64,000 nt of DNA from contig VTPC01005999.1 of NCBI GenBank assembly GCA_011009095.1, positions 65,019 through 129,018 of the forward strand, read 5' to 3'. The notes under the pieces were generated by a model, which saw only the letters and a program-made list of their open reading frames with translations, had not been told where the DNA came from and did not search any database. How positions within the stretch are numbered: position 1 is the stretch's first letter; the number at the start of each line of letters is the position of its first letter. Of this stretch, positions 45,101 to 56,351 are shown piece after piece. This stretch comes from Ignelater luminosus. Taxonomy: Eukaryota; Arthropoda; Insecta; Coleoptera; Elateridae. A program made the position numbers and the translations under genes.

Positions 45101-46891
45101 CTGACAGTCCAGAGAAAGTAATTAACTTCATTTAAATTTTAAATAACATTTTATTTAATTATTTTTTTAAGGGTGTTGCTTCAATTAATTCCCTTTTGGA
45201 AAAGGCCAAAAAAGAAATTCCTGAAAAATATTGGAGTAGCACACCATTAATATTACGGGCAACTGCAGGTTTACGATTGTTACCTCAAGAAAAAGCCGAA
45301 AACCTTCTCAATTCTGTTCGAGACTTTTTTAAGAAAACTCCATTTTTAACAAATGACAATTCTGTAGCGATCATGGATGGAACCGATGAGGGTATATTCT
45401 CATGGTTCACTGTTAATTTTCTTTTAGGTATTTAAATCAAACTTATATTTTACTGTAATTTAAATAATAATAACAATAATACTTTAGAACGAATTGGCGG
45501 CAATCCTGAAAAGACAGTAGCTGCCTTGGATTTAGGTGGAGGTTCAACTCAGGTAACATTTTCTCCATCTACCCCAGAAACATTATCACAAAAAGAACAT
45601 ATCCATCAAGCAATTGCACCACAAGGTTCAATACCCGTTTTTACACGTAGTTACCTTGGTTTAGGACTTATGGCTGCTAGAAAAGAAATTATTACACTCA
45701 ACCAAGGAACTAATACTAATGTAACGAGTGAATGTGTTAATCCTATCATCAAAAATAAGAAATTCACCTATGGAGGAGTTACTTATTATGTTAGTGGATT
45801 GAAAGAAAATTATCCAACCATGAAGATACCTGGTGGTTCATACAAAACTGCAGAACTAGTACCTATTGTTAGTTTCAGTGCTTGTTCAGAAATGATCACC
45901 GAGTATATTAAAAAAATAGCAAAACCAATTGGAGAATTGCCACATAAACAAATTAATGCTTTTAGTTACTATTTTGATAGAGCATCGGAAGTCGGATTAA
46001 TAGGTAATTTCTAATTAAGAATTCTGAATAGTAAAAATAATGCAAAATAACAAAATATGAATTCTAGAGATGTGTAGAATATGAACATCTTAAAGAAATT
46101 CAATTTCTTACTATATATTCCTGTGTGATCCTGTATTACTAACCAACCAGGTGATCCTCCTATCCTAATAATGCATTCGTTTTTGTAATAACAAATGCTT
46201 TTTTTTTAACATGTACCTCATCACATCTATTGTTTTAGATGAAATGAAAGGTGGTTTAGTGAAAGTTTCACAATTTAAAGAAACTGCACGTACTGGTAAG
46301 TTGTTTTTAATGTTGATATTTTTTGGTTTTGTAATTAGAACTTCAATAATTTGTGCCAATTATAATAAGTAGTCAATTTTTTTTTACAATTGCTATTGAT
46401 TAAAATTTTTAAGCACGTTAGTAAAGCAGAATAATTTATTTTACAGTTTGCAAACAAGCTAATGTTGAACAACCATTTATGTGCTTGGATCTTACTTTTA
46501 TATGGTCTCTATTAGAAAATGGTTTTGGACTTCGACCCGACACAAAAGTTTTTGTAAGTTGAAATTATTTCTAGATCATTTTTCTTTTACATATTAGGTT
46601 GCCTAAAATTTTACAGAATATAGGTAATTCCTGTATTTGGAATATGACCATAATGTAATACTGTGAAAGCAACAAAAATTATTACTTTTGTTACTTGTCA
46701 TTTTAACAGTAACAATTATTATTCTAGTCGTCTAACCACAGCAGTTACCTATATTCTATCAAGTTTTAGGCATAATTATTATAATTTAATAAATGTCTTA
46801 TTTTAATATGATGTAGCTCTTCAAGAAAATCAATGGTCACGAAATTAGTTGGGCATTAGGAGCTGCTTATGGTCTTCTGAAAGGAAGTTAA
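33196..46891 (+). CDS. Ectonucleoside triphosphate diphosphohydrolase, ENTPD5/6-like
   Basis: It hydrolyses nucleoside di- and triphosphates (mainly GDP/UDP in this subgroup), supporting glycoprotein folding and sugar-nucleotide turnover in the ER/Golgi, or acting as a secreted enzyme. Nine coding exons: 33196-33222, 33618-33738, 33803-33961, 45038-45117, 45172-45427, 45488-46003, 46239-46295, 46447-46553, 46817-46891. They sum to 1,398 nt (465 aa), with consistent phases and GT-AG borders. A basic N-terminus (KRKRK) is followed by one hydrophobic segment at residues ~34-56, a type II signal anchor. All five apyrase conserved regions are present: DAGSTGSR (84-91), LRATAGLRLL (157-166), MDGTDEGIFSWFTVN (197-211, catalytic Glu202), LDLGGGSTQ (228-236) and WALGAAYGLL near the C-terminus. 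The 11.1-kb third intron is packed with mobile elements. The length and single anchor fit ENTPD5/6 rather than the two-anchor ENTPD1-3; I cannot separate 5 from 6. Confidence 0.95.
36314..37135 (-). pseudogene. DD39D (plant-type) mariner-like transposon fossil
   Basis: On the minus strand, in order: an HTH-type block with SRSTISKLWKQTREC (~37110-37060), then KKGKGPKTVASFVKPLLTEE (~36940-36880). Next is the core block YVHIDEKWFYLTTTKNSFYV (36807 downward), continuing into LEKERSYRPCESKRFITKVM. HIDEKWFYLT followed by HRTCxSKRFIxKVMFMxAVARP is the wording of plant-type (DD39D) mariner transposases, distinct from animal mariner (VTGDEKWI). The downstream end CTCCCTCTATCCGAAAATAG next to TA (36312-36313) fits the CTCCCTCYGTCC termini of the same group. 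The coding part is broken by several frame changes, and the second and third catalytic residues and the far terminus were not found. Confidence 0.7.
38090..39875 (-). pseudogene. DUF7869-type transposase-like gene (mobile-element derived)
   Basis: The main block (38442-39533, minus) is 364 codons with no stop. It begins after an acceptor (TTATTAG|GTACGTGATGG), so it looks like an internal exon. A preceding exon reads DHFTPTCKHSNSNNTKFECL and ends ...IQINYT before donor GTAAGG at ~39587. The core has CSYCERLKNKIK (zinc-knuckle-like), FCFDLQQIQNLPKIP, RFFSDGCGGQNKN, WWLLNESPDS and PVRGHSYLPVDRVFGRVEKE. These are the hallmark blocks of the DUF7869 proteins repeated in many insect and cnidarian genomes. 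A C-terminal block (38090-38440) ending CECMEAETELKL continues after one frame change. The conserved D...D pattern suggests an RNase-H-like nuclease fold, but function is unproven. Upstream frames at 39940-40140 may be further 5' sequence. It lies antisense in ENTPD intron 3 and is remarkably well preserved. Confidence 0.75.
41091..41353 (+). repeat. Acidic, coding-like tandem repeat (three units)
   Basis: A plus-strand frame reads NNDQSTSEYVEECDNGGISL, then NEFTSEYVHKS, then (frame shifted) FEDISPDLEVQ, NNDDESLSEIVEKPLNF and DIFPDLEVQ. The units of about 75-95 bp share (N)(D)xSxSEYVEK...DI(S/F)PDLEVQ. This is the debris of an acidic tandem-repeat protein, presumably part of one of the adjacent mobile elements. 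I do not recognise the family. Confidence 0.45.
41640..43150 (+). mobile_element. Fossil of a composite mobile element with PIN/FEN1-like and YqaJ-like parts
   Basis: Two protein remnants occur in the same orientation. At ~41675-42110: KQATEDADVLIVISA, IDLLVLLTSL, KPGRGNTSEIL, DTTSSLFGFGKIKF and IAEAGERILLHLSG. This set recurs in many arthropod and Hydra repeat proteins with a PIN/FEN1-like nuclease look. At ~42630-42840: QIHGQLHIAQRKYCLFVFWA and FWEEKVIDRLIDFYMNRNLL, the wording of the C-terminal half of YqaJ-type exonuclease/recombinase domains. A non-coding tail (42895-43145) follows and recurs at 24797-25172. The element class is not certain and could include a virus-like one, so it is recorded only as an old, broken copy with several interruptions. 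No terminal repeats were identified. Confidence 0.55.
44144..44541. mobile_element. Truncated Tc1/mariner-type end, copy 2
   Basis: It begins CAGTGTGTCCAAGATAAGGA after TA (44142-44143) and runs parallel to 489-~890 (GGGGATCTT-AAACGGTAAG, AGATACAGGATCGG-TAAATG, GAAAGTTGGCTA and so on). It ends where copy 1 enters its transposase remnant (GATGTAAACATG). Overall identity is ~85% by eye. There is no inverted arm and no coding content here. Confidence 0.75.
46596..46775. mobile_element. Hairpin MITE, family A copy 2, in ENTPD intron 8
   Basis: The left end AGGTTGCCTAAAATTTTACA and the right end (reverse complement ATGCCTAAAACTTGATAGAA) share the termini of the MITE at 20592-20820. Both continue into GAATATAGGTAA(T/C). 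It fills most of the 263-bp eighth intron (46554-46816), leaving splice sites intact. Confidence 0.75.
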
Positions 46892-47061
46892 TGGAACTCA
46901 CATATTATGGCACATACATTTCACAACTTTTTCAAGTTTCTTATCGTACTGTGACGTGCCTTATATTGTATTTGAATAGATTTATATATAGGCTGTGCAA
47001 TTTAATTCCTTAGTTGACAGTACACTGTTTCATATTATGTTCAAAAACGTAATGTGGCAAA

Positions 47062-47067
47062 AATAAA
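47062..47067 (+). terminator. Polyadenylation signal of ENTPD
   Basis: AATAAA 171 bp after the ENTPD stop codon, followed by a T-rich stretch (TGTTGTTTTTT). It is the first canonical signal in the 3' flank. Confidence 0.6.
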
Positions 47068-47666
47068 TGTTGTTTTTTATGGTTATTACTTAAATGTTTT
47101 TTCCAATAAATTGTGATGCTTTAATTTCTAAATAAAATTAAGCAACTTTTTTATCTAACAAACAATTTGTGATACTGTAAGATTTGTTTAATTCTCGATG
47201 TGCAACATGTATACCTTTTTTCCCAACTAGTTAGAAAAGAAATTTGAGAATGCAGAATTGAAGAATTCCCAAGATCAAAACTCTTTAGAAATAGAAAAAA
47301 ATTCATATTATTAGATTACTGATCTGTACTTTAAAAGGTAAGGTGAAACCTTGACATATCCTTTCTTAGATCTCCATCATTGCTTATGTAACTTGTAAAA
47401 TGGTAGCAAACTTGTAACTACAATCACACAAAGAATTATATCTTGAAGTTTTATTGCTGTCCAACTAAACTATGGAAAAGCAAGAGATCCCAATATGTGA
47501 ACATTGTGCAATAGGATTTCTCAATGAAAATTGATAATATCTGACCAAAATAATCTATTCTTTCAAGGATTTCACTAGATAAGATCAAATAAGTGGTTTT
47601 TTCTGAGTTCAAAGTTTGTAATGTGAGTTACATGATTTCTTCATTGTTTCTAGGTTTTTCATCCAT
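47068..47666. other. Non-coding, nothing recognised
   Basis: 3' flank of ENTPD with no supported feature. Confidence 0.4.
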
Positions 47667-47909
47667 AATTGAAACGGTCATTGTTAAAAGTGGATATGTA
47701 ACAAAAATCAAATTGTTGGTAAAGTTAAAAAAAAACTGCCTAATGAAAAGAAAAGGAAATTTTTTATGACTTTAGTGATGACAGTTTTCTCCTGACTTTT
47801 CTATAAATTGATTTTACTGCTCTCTGTTAAAAAAGAAAAGAATTTACAAACGTTTTACAACAATTTGAAATTTTGCACATACCCCCTTTTAACAATGACC
47901 GCTTCAATT
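47667..47909. mobile_element. MITE with ~33-bp TIRs
   Basis: Left AATTGAAACGGTCATTGTTA and right (reverse complement) AATTGAAGCGGTCATTGTTA, continuing AAAAG-GG-TATGT, give ~29 of 33 matching positions across a 243-bp element. No coding content. A clean target duplication was not found. Confidence 0.7.
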
Positions 47910-49419
47910 GGTGAATGGTAAGATATTTTATTTTGCTGTGTGTGGCAAAGTTGTAGCTCAAGTCAAAAGCAATAACTTTACTGCACATCCTTGAGTTTCA
48001 AGAATGATCTGAATATGCATAATGATGATGGTGGCAAAAACAGCAAAAGTTTCTCATCCACACCTGATTCAGTTCTGGGGGTTGCCATGGTATTTTTCAA
48101 AGACATCGAAATATCTACAGAACCAGTCAAAAATGAGTTTTTTATCCTTCCCAATTTCGTTGCTAAAGGTCATGAAAGATTGGCTTAAATTTAATTGAAT
48201 TGGTTTATTCAAAAAGGACACATAAAACATACTAAACTTGTGCAGTTGTGCCAGTTTGAATAAAGCTATTTGTAAATGGGAAACTGTCATATCTCTTTCA
48301 CAAGCAAAAGTTTTCTGGTGAAAAACAAAAACTGATCACTTATTCTGGCCATTTTAGAAAAATGACAGAAAATACCAAGCACACATTGATCACAATGTAA
48401 TTTGAATATGTGTCAGGTAGAAGACTCAAAACAAGATTGGCACATATCATAGCCACCTTGAAATACAGGCCAGTGCATCACGTGACAATGGCGAAAATAA
48501 TGGCTGAGAAATTATAAATAATGGTTAAAAAGCAGTGTGCATTTGACTACGGAGCGGTGTGGTCGTGCTCCTGCTATGCGAAACACATACAAACATTTTT
48601 AGGAGGATTTAAGTTTTGTATTTTTTTTTATCTGTAATACTTTTACTCTTCTCTAATAAATTTCTGTAAATTTTAGAATAATTATTGAGACATATTACAC
48701 ATTTTTGTAATGGCCTTTTCTATTAGTTTATTGCTAAAATTGCAATCAGACATATTGATAAAGGAATAGTTTATTTTATGATACTCTCTACAAAAAGTAA
48801 ATAAGGTTCTTCTTTGATTAGGTAGTTGCAGGAATTTCGTTTCAAATTTGTAGGAAATTAACGCTTTGAATATTTGAATACAATTTTGACAAAGTAAAAC
48901 TTGATTTAGTGCTTTGATGTATGCAAACCTTTTCCAAACTATTTTCCTCTCATTATTAGGAAACTTAAAAACCGGAGTGTACAAATTAGATTTCTTATTG
49001 CTACTGCAATTTTTAATAACCCAAATGGAAGGCATTCTCAGAGGAAACACAACTATCTTACTGGAGAAATAACGGAGTTATTAAATATGCGAGCTCTGCG
49101 AGGTGCAAATCTTATTTATGCTGTTGCATTCATGATGAGGCGCAAACATTAGTGGTTTGAGTATTTCCGTTTGCACTGGCTTGAAATTCAAGGTGGCTAT
49201 GCACATATGCAGTTCAATCATCTAGTGTATTTTCACTTTTCTCGGCACATCTGGAGAAGAAAATGTCCCATTGAAATGAGACTTTTTTTGTCATAAATGG
49301 TACTTAATGTCTCAACATACAGGGTGATAAGGTATAGTCAAGTGGTGGTCAACTTTTTTAGATAAACTTATATTGGAAAACTCTTGGTTATTAAGATACA
49401 GTGTGTTAAAGTACAAATA
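47910..49419. other. Non-coding, nothing recognised
   Basis: It contains open frames of 65-122 codons (47991-48188 plus, 48682-49050 minus) without recognisable domains or splice context. TACAGGGTGATAAGG at ~49319 resembles a MITE terminus but has no partner that I could find. Confidence 0.4.
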
Positions 49420-50503
49420 AAGGTTGAACACACCAAAACCTGAGCACGAATAAGAACTTACTACTGCTAAGATAAAAGACATAGATTGCTTTTTATTTTA
49501 ATGAAACATATCTAGTAGCCATAGGAACAAAATGTGACAATTGATATTTTTTGTTGCTCATTTGTTGTTAACATGGCGTGCTGTCAATTTCAGCAACGTG
49601 AAATTATCTTGCACGAGCACACTAAAAACCCTCTTAATATTGAAAGTTAAATTATCCTCAATCAACTGTTTGTTCTGTTTTTAAAAAGTTTCAAGACCGT
49701 TTAACAGTGGAAAGGAAGCCAGGAAGCGGAGGAAAACAAAGAGTGAAGGACAAAAAGAAGGAAGCGTATTACAGCTTTTTGCATTCAATCCCAAGTTGTC
49801 ATCGCGTTATGTGGCTAAAAAGTTAAAATGTCCCAATCGTATGTACAAAAAGTTAAGAGTAGAGCTAGTTTAAAAAGTTATAAGGCCCAAATCGCACCCG
49901 ATCGTAATGCTAAACAGAATTTAACTGCAAAACGTAGATCGAGGAAATTGTACGAAAACTTTTTAACAAGATATGAATGTGTGGTGATGGATGACAAAAT
50001 TTATATCAAAACAGACGAGTTTTACACCATCAAAAGTCGTAAAGATGCTCCAGAAGATTGTAAACTTAAAATAAAGTTCAAGTATCCAAGAAAATACTTA
50101 CTTTGGCAAGCTATTTGTAGCTGTGGAAAAAGAAGTCGGTCATTCATCACCATGGGAACAATAAACCAGGAAATTTACAAGAGGGAATGCTTGCAAAAGT
50201 GGCTTCTGCCTTTTCTACGAGAGCATACGTCACAACCATTGTTTTGGCCAGACTTAGCCAGTTGCCACTATGTTAAATCAGTGGAAGAGTTGTATGAGCA
50301 GAATGGAGTTGTTGTAGTTCCCAAAGACTTGCAATCCCCCCAACAGTACTGAACTTTGACCAATCGAAGAGTATTGGTCTAATATTGTTCACATGTAAAA
50401 GACATCATAAGTAAATAAAGTATCCCTTGTTTTTGTTCAAATAATAACTTCTTTTTTTATAAAATAAAATTTTAAGTGTCCACGTTTTGGCATGTTCAAC
50501 CTT
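49420..50503 (+). mobile_element. Second DD37E-type transposon, decayed
   Basis: AAGGTTGAACACACCAAAAC on the left and the reverse complement of AAGGTTGAACATGCCAAAAC on the right form ~28-bp TIRs (about 23 matches). Both are bordered by TA (49418-49419, 50504-50505). The 1,084-bp element encloses a transposase relic on the plus strand. The TIRs differ entirely from those of the element at 28463, so it is a separate lineage. Confidence 0.85.
49573..50400 (+). pseudogene. DD37E-like transposase relic
   Basis: The longest open part (49828-50352) holds the catalytic core: first Asp in CVVMDDKIYI, second in FWPDLASCHYVKS. The third residue, Glu, is in PIEEYWSNIV (~50360) in another frame. Allowing for the frame change, ~37 residues separate the last two, as in DD37E. 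An HTH-containing N-terminus (from MACCQFQQREIILHEHTKN at ~49573) is broken by several stops and frame changes. It is inactive and clearly older than the copy at 28604. Confidence 0.75.
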
Positions 50504-50505
50504 TA

Positions 50506-52794
50506 TACCTCCCAAATCTCCACCACTGATGTAAAGTTCAACAACATGTAATACAGCAGGCATCTCATACCTACAGCCCACAAAGAATTACAATTCAGGT
50601 TATTTCCGAGTTAAAAATAGAATAACTCAAAAACTGTGTATTGCATAAGAAAAACACAACCGTAACTTTATTTGCTAAATTGAGTGTAGATGACAGAAAC
50701 ATTAAAATTAGTAGTCTGTTTTTCAAGGGTATAACATTTTTTTTTTTTTTTAAGAAGTTTGCATATCCCTCCCTACATCTCCATCCATGGTACCAACATA
50801 AACCACGAAATCTGTAGAAATGTAGATTTCCTATAGCAAAAACCATACAGGAAATTTCAGCTCAGTAGCACATGTTGCCTTCAAAATATTAGAAAAACAA
50901 GAAATCTTACTAAGCATTTTTGAATATAACGTTATTTGGCAAAGTACACTTCGTTTATGAAGTTCTATCACCTCCCAAAGTATTGCCCATACCTTGTGGG
51001 ACACCCTTATGAACCAGATTTGTATAATTCTCAATTATTTCTTCATTAAGATTCGGGAAATCAAATTCTGACCACCTTTGAACTATTGTAGTTGGTAATC
51101 ATCACGGTTTTTTGCAAAATCTTTCTTTCATTGGATATGTCGGACTATCAGCTACGAAAAAGCTCTGTTGACTGTACTCCAAAAATGGATAACTTGATTG
51201 TCAAATCTTAACAAAACTGGAAACTCATTTTAAAAAAATTGAAAGTAGCAGGGTAAAATTATTAGAAAACCTGGAATTGTCAGGGAATTTTGTAACTATC
51301 CCAAAAGTTTGGGAGATTGAAAAGTGTTTTCTTTTGTTTTTTGCCAAAAAAGAAAACTTGGAAATATTTTTTTTATTCAAGATATGCCATTATGTCAGCG
51401 AAAACCTGGAAAAATCGGGAAATTCTGTATCTCTGTTAAAGGGCCCTGCGATAGCATTTGATGCCCTGAACATGAATCCAAAGAAAAGATCACAAAAGTC
51501 GATTGGTAAGTGTTTTGTGTTCGTTGGTTACTCCCCAATCTATGATGGCTTTTGAGCTTGACTATAGAATATAAAAATATGAGTGGCTGATGTACTTCAC
51601 GTATTCCAAGTTTTGGTGTCGGTCATCTTTTTTCCCCAATTTATTTTATTTTTGGACAGCTTCTAGGTCTCCTACTACAGGGAGGGGGTTTCCATTTAAC
51701 AAATCTTTTTGTAGTTATGTCTCTTTTCATTCTGTTGATATGTAATTGTATGATAGGTACCAAATTTGGTATCAAGGTATAACTAAATACAAGAAACGTA
51801 ATTTTGATATTAGTAACGTTGCCAAGTTTAGTAACTAAAATGATTTTGTTTTCGGGATACCTTACATTGTGTTACATTTTTGGAAATTGCTCTTCTAAAT
51901 AACTTCAAAAAATGTAAATATCGGCAAGGTTATTTCCAAAAACGTGAATAATCAAGGTCTTCAGTTTTGAAATTTAAAAGTGATCTTGCATTGTACAATA
52001 ATACAAGAAAACTAATTGTGAAATTTCACCATTACTTACTGAAATAATGAATTGATGCAGGACTTTAGGGGCATAGTGTATAGTAATATCATAAGTGGGG
52101 GGTTATGAGTGTTGTGGTTGGATTCGTAATTCTTCAATGTAGTTTTCAAATATGTAAAAATAGAAAACATAATGTTCTGGTGAAACAGAAGTGTTGGTGA
52201 CTACATGTGCACTTGTATACCAAATTTCATTTCAATTGCTTCATAAATAAAAACTAAGTTGGATCCTGGTTTCAGACTCGTCTAGTGCAAATAAATGAAA
52301 ATTACTGTTGCGAGATTCAAGAAAATAATGATTCAGAGCAGGCTGTGACTAGTGCATCATGATTGGCAAAAGTACGGCAGCAGGTTAGAAATTACCTTAA
52401 TCTCTTCTTGATATGTCACATAAAAACAAATGCAGAATTATGTTGCACTGACAACACCAAAAGTGGTTGAACTTACACTGTAGCTGTGATTTTGTATTAT
52501 TACAAATTAGTAGCATTTCTTAATGTTTTCAGCTACAATGCTGTTTTTATGTTGTAATTTTATTTCACATGATTAAACAAAGATAAATATGTAAACAACA
52601 AATTCATTTTTTTTGAACTTTTATGAAATTAGTTCTTTTAAAAGTATTACAGAATGTTGAAACAAGAAATAATAAATACAAAAAATAAAATGTAATAAAA
52701 CACATTTATGAAACCATCTTAGAAGTTTAAAATAACAAGTTACATTAAAACGTGCAGGTTCTTAACCATTTAAACAATAAAAACATCAATAAAT
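50506..52794. other. Non-coding, nothing firmly recognised
   Basis: AAGGGTGTCCCACAAGGTAT (read on the minus strand, ~50990-51009) looks like a mobile-element terminus but is unpaired. A short plus-strand frame near 51480-51555 ends in GKCFVFVGYSPIYDGF, too little to assign. Bases nearest 52795 on the minus strand should be the UFSP2 3' UTR. Confidence 0.35.
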
Positions 52795-55219
52795 TTAAAT
52801 GCATATTGGAACTTGTGGTAGGCACATGTTATAGTAGGCAGTTTTATCCCAGAAATCTACCCCCTTCCAACCACACCAGCCTTTCTTTTGAATAATTGCC
52901 AAGTCTTCACTTCCTGTGTAATGTGGATCAAGGATTAGAAATTTGATATTTCCTGTGAGATTATTATAATCTACACCTAATATTGTATGTGCTAATACAC
53001 CACCACCTATAAAGAAATGAGTTGTTGAAATTAGAAATGCTATACATTAATATTAAAAATCTAGGAATTACCAATCATTACTGGTGAGCCTTGTGTCTTA
53101 AAGTGATTAATCAATTCTGGGCCTTTACTTCCCATTTCTTCTCCTGAACTAACGTATAATATTTTTGATGTAATATTCATTAAGGAATTTAAAACAAAAT
53201 TAACTTCTGTTGAACCTATCCATTGTTTTGAGCCAACAAAATTTGATGGCTTATCCCCTATATCAACAAGGCACTTTTGTATATCTTTGAATGTTGGTAC
53301 TTCCTTTTCAGTATATCCTTGCCAACGAAACCATGATGCAAGAGTCTGCAATGACCTATATGCACAACCCCACCCATTATCATCCATATTATTTTGACAA
53401 TAATGGTAATAACTATATTTTCCTCGAACAAGCGCAATTTCTCCACCTAAAAGTAAAATAGCCTCTTATCCACCACTTACTTTGTAATTTATTTTTATAA
53501 ATTAATCAAAGAAAGGATCATTTGCATTTTTAATTTATTATTTCTCAAAATGTGAGTGTTTCATGTACATATAAATTAGCAATAACAATTTCCCAATCTA
53601 AAGAATTTTGAATCTGACAAAGTGATATTAGTTATTCTAACTGCAATTTTCCTAATTTTCCAACGTTTTCGTTTTACATTTGCACATTCTAGAAAATAAA
53701 ATATGGGGTAGGAAAAATATTATTTAAAAAACTGATAATCACTAACCATTTCCAGATGTTTTTATTCCTTCGTGTGGATTTATTAAAAGCCCACTTCCTT
53801 GTACATCACCTTTAAATAAAAACCGATTTGCTCTCCTAAATAAAGGTTGATATAAAGGTAATAAAAGCTGTTTATGAAGCACCATCCTTTCATTTTCTGT
53901 AATTAGATTATTAAATTCATAATTTGGAGATTTTTGCATTAATAGTAATTACCTAATTCTTCTTCACTATCATTCTTTACATATGCTCTTGTTATAAAAT
54001 GTCCACAAGAATCAGGAAAAAAGTGAAATGTTTCTGGTTCAGAAAATTTAGTGTAATCACCACCACAAGTCTTGATATTTGCTAAAACTCTTGCTTCTAA
54101 TAATCGTAAATATCGACAACAGCTTTCTACTAACATTGCATATAATTCCACTACCTTTGCATCTCTATGTACGATTGACAATGCATCAATATTTATTGTC
54201 ATTATTAATGATTGATGAGCTTCTGTAAATGACAAATAATTTTAACTATAATAAACATAAAATTTATATAATGTAATTACTTTTATCAATATGCATCACA
54301 GGAGCGTGAATTTTAACATTATCTGTCACCAAATCCCGTGTTATTTTCCTAAACATTATAACTCGCAAAACATCCTGAAACAAGTCATTACTAGAAACTG
54401 CAATATTCATAATACACTGTCCTACTAACGATGTCTAGAGGAGGGCCTTTTTTCTTTTGATAACTGTGATCACAACCTTCAGTGATTCCAGTGGATTCTT
54501 TACAAATCTCTCCAACTGTTGGATCGCCTGTAAGTCCTATCAATCCATTTTCACAATCACTGCCCATCATATAGACCCGAGTCTTTGGAAAATTAAACAC
54601 TACCTGTCCATGCGTTAATTGTTTACGCAATACTACAAAACTGTCCCTAATTTGTTCTACTGTTACTCCAGAAATTAATGGTAATTGGGTCATTAAACGA
54701 ATATGTAGAAATTGAGAATAAATGTCATATTCCGAAATTATATCATAAGTAGTTCTTTCTAAACGGTTATTTACATTATAATACGTTTCTATACTGTTTT
54801 CTTCTTTACTTATTCTACAAGACATATAGATTGGTGTATCCGTAACATCTACATCACTCATAACTTGTTTAACTCGATCTTCATTGATTAAACCATCACC
54901 CACTTCCACGACACCATGCAAATCAATTTCTGTTGGTAAGCTGTGAATGAACTCTGATTTCTTCCCATCATGTATATGTAAACCAATTATAAGTAATGTA
55001 TTTTTGTATAATATTCCATACAGATTTCCTAAGCATTTCTGCTTAACGGTGGTGAGTCGCTGAAACCAAATAAGGGTTAGAACATATGTTACAAATTTAA
55101 ATTGCTGCATTTGTCTCACAATTCATACCAATAAATTATTAACATTACATGCTAATTTAACTTAATGTTAAATTACTTACATCAATCACATTTTGAGAAA
55201 CAGTTAATTTAGGTGGCAT
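52795..55219 (-). CDS. UFSP2: UFM1-specific protease 2
   Basis: A cysteine protease of family C78 that matures the ubiquitin-like UFM1 and removes it from targets such as ribosomal uL24 and other ER-associated substrates. Seven coding exons: 55181-55219, 54430-55059, 54281-54374, 53953-54222, 53747-53896, 53072-53446, 52795-53006. Phases are consistent, with GT-AG borders and a total of 1,770 nt (589 aa). The start [10 protein letters not shown] precedes a long N-terminal region. The catalytic domain carries Cys422 in [20 protein letters not shown], then [16 protein letters not shown], and the Asp546/His548 pair in LILDPHYTG, ending [12 protein letters not shown]. All key residues are intact. 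It is ~120 residues longer than the human enzyme, as is common in insects. One intron (between exons 4 and 5, 56 bp) is very short. Upstream come the MITE cluster and the Fic gene, same strand. Confidence 0.96.
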
Positions 55220-56129
55220 TGTAGAAATTTTTTACACTTGTCAATTTATTTGAAAGTTGAATGAGCAAAGCAAGCTTGCCAACCGTGCAGTAATAAAAGT
55301 TTCTAGTTTTTAGCAGCTACGAGGAAAGAAATATTAAAAAGGAGGGACAGGGAGAACATAGAAAACGAGGGAACATGTACAACAAAAAATTTCACGGACA
55401 TCGGACAGTCGCAGCTTGCGTTTCGGTCAATGGCCACTGGTCAGCTTCATTAGTATTGGCGAAAATTAGCGTTTGCTGTCAACCACCCAGAAAGTTTATG
55501 AATTATCCTTATATCCAGGAGCAGTAGTTGTGGTGACGCGACGCGATGCTAATAAAAGCTGGTTGTCATGACAATTGTTCACATGTTAACCAAGCAAGAG
55601 CTTTTTTATTTACATAGCGTCATCGTGATTCTACTGGACAAAATCTATGATGCCAGTACCACCCTTGCTGACTATTTTTAAATACAAGCTGCTTGTGTCT
55701 AGGAACAGTAATTACGATTCGCGTTGCTAACATCTGCAATTGTGCGCTGTCGGTATCGCTTGTTCTTGTTCTTGAACAGGTTCGCAAGTTCGTCAACGTA
55801 ACGCTTTTGAATCAGAGTAGGGTAAAAATCTTGGTTTTTTTTTTCTTATGACAACTTTGATGTTGCTATAAACTTCTAGCTCTACCGGCTCTACCAAAAA
55901 CCAGAAAAATGCAACGTTGCTATTTAAAAAAATTCCAATAACGTCACTATTTTTTTCAAATATAGCTGAAAAGTAAAAAGCTTGGATTTAAAAGGTGCGT
56001 TTTTATTGAAATCGCTATAGATGCCCAGCGATTTTTCGAAAAATTGCCGACTTTATATCCATTATTCCGTTTAAATTAACTGCACTATATTTTTACATTT
56101 ACAAAAAGTTAATAATTTAGATTATTTAA
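55220..56129. other. Promoter-side flank of UFSP2
   Basis: It holds the UFSP2 5' UTR and promoter on the minus strand. GC content is higher than in the rest of the window (55400-55830), with scattered CG steps. No specific site is identified. Confidence 0.45.
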
Positions 56130-56351
56130 TAACATGCGATCATTAAAATTTAAGTTCCCAGTAGGCTGTGAAATCTTTCCGTAGGGCATAGCTTAGACCC
56201 AACGCATGCCAACACATAACCTATAAACTGATGGTTTTGCCTTGTTTCTAATGCAAACTGTCAATTTAACAGATAATTTTCCTGAATAAGCGAAGAAATG
56301 ATTTTTTCTTTCATAGTCTCCTGGAAACTTAAATTTTAATGATTGCATGTT
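56130..56351. mobile_element. Palindromic MITE, family B copy 1
   Basis: Left TAACATGCGATCATTAAAAT and right (reverse complement) CTAACATGCAATCATTAAAA start arms of ~50 bp continuing through TTTAAGTT-CCAG. The loop contains AGCTTAGACCCAACGCATG. A copy in the opposite orientation lies at 62900-63107. Confidence 0.75.

Noticed and set aside
48682-49050. 122-codon open frame on the minus strand
   Set aside because: No domain, no recognisable motif, no splice context, and composition (Asn/Lys/Phe-rich) as expected from AT-rich non-coding DNA.
51277-51555. Frame ending in GKCFVFVGYSPIYDGF, loosely like a retroelement integrase C-terminus
   Set aside because: Only ~16 residues are suggestive and nothing else of such an element is present nearby.
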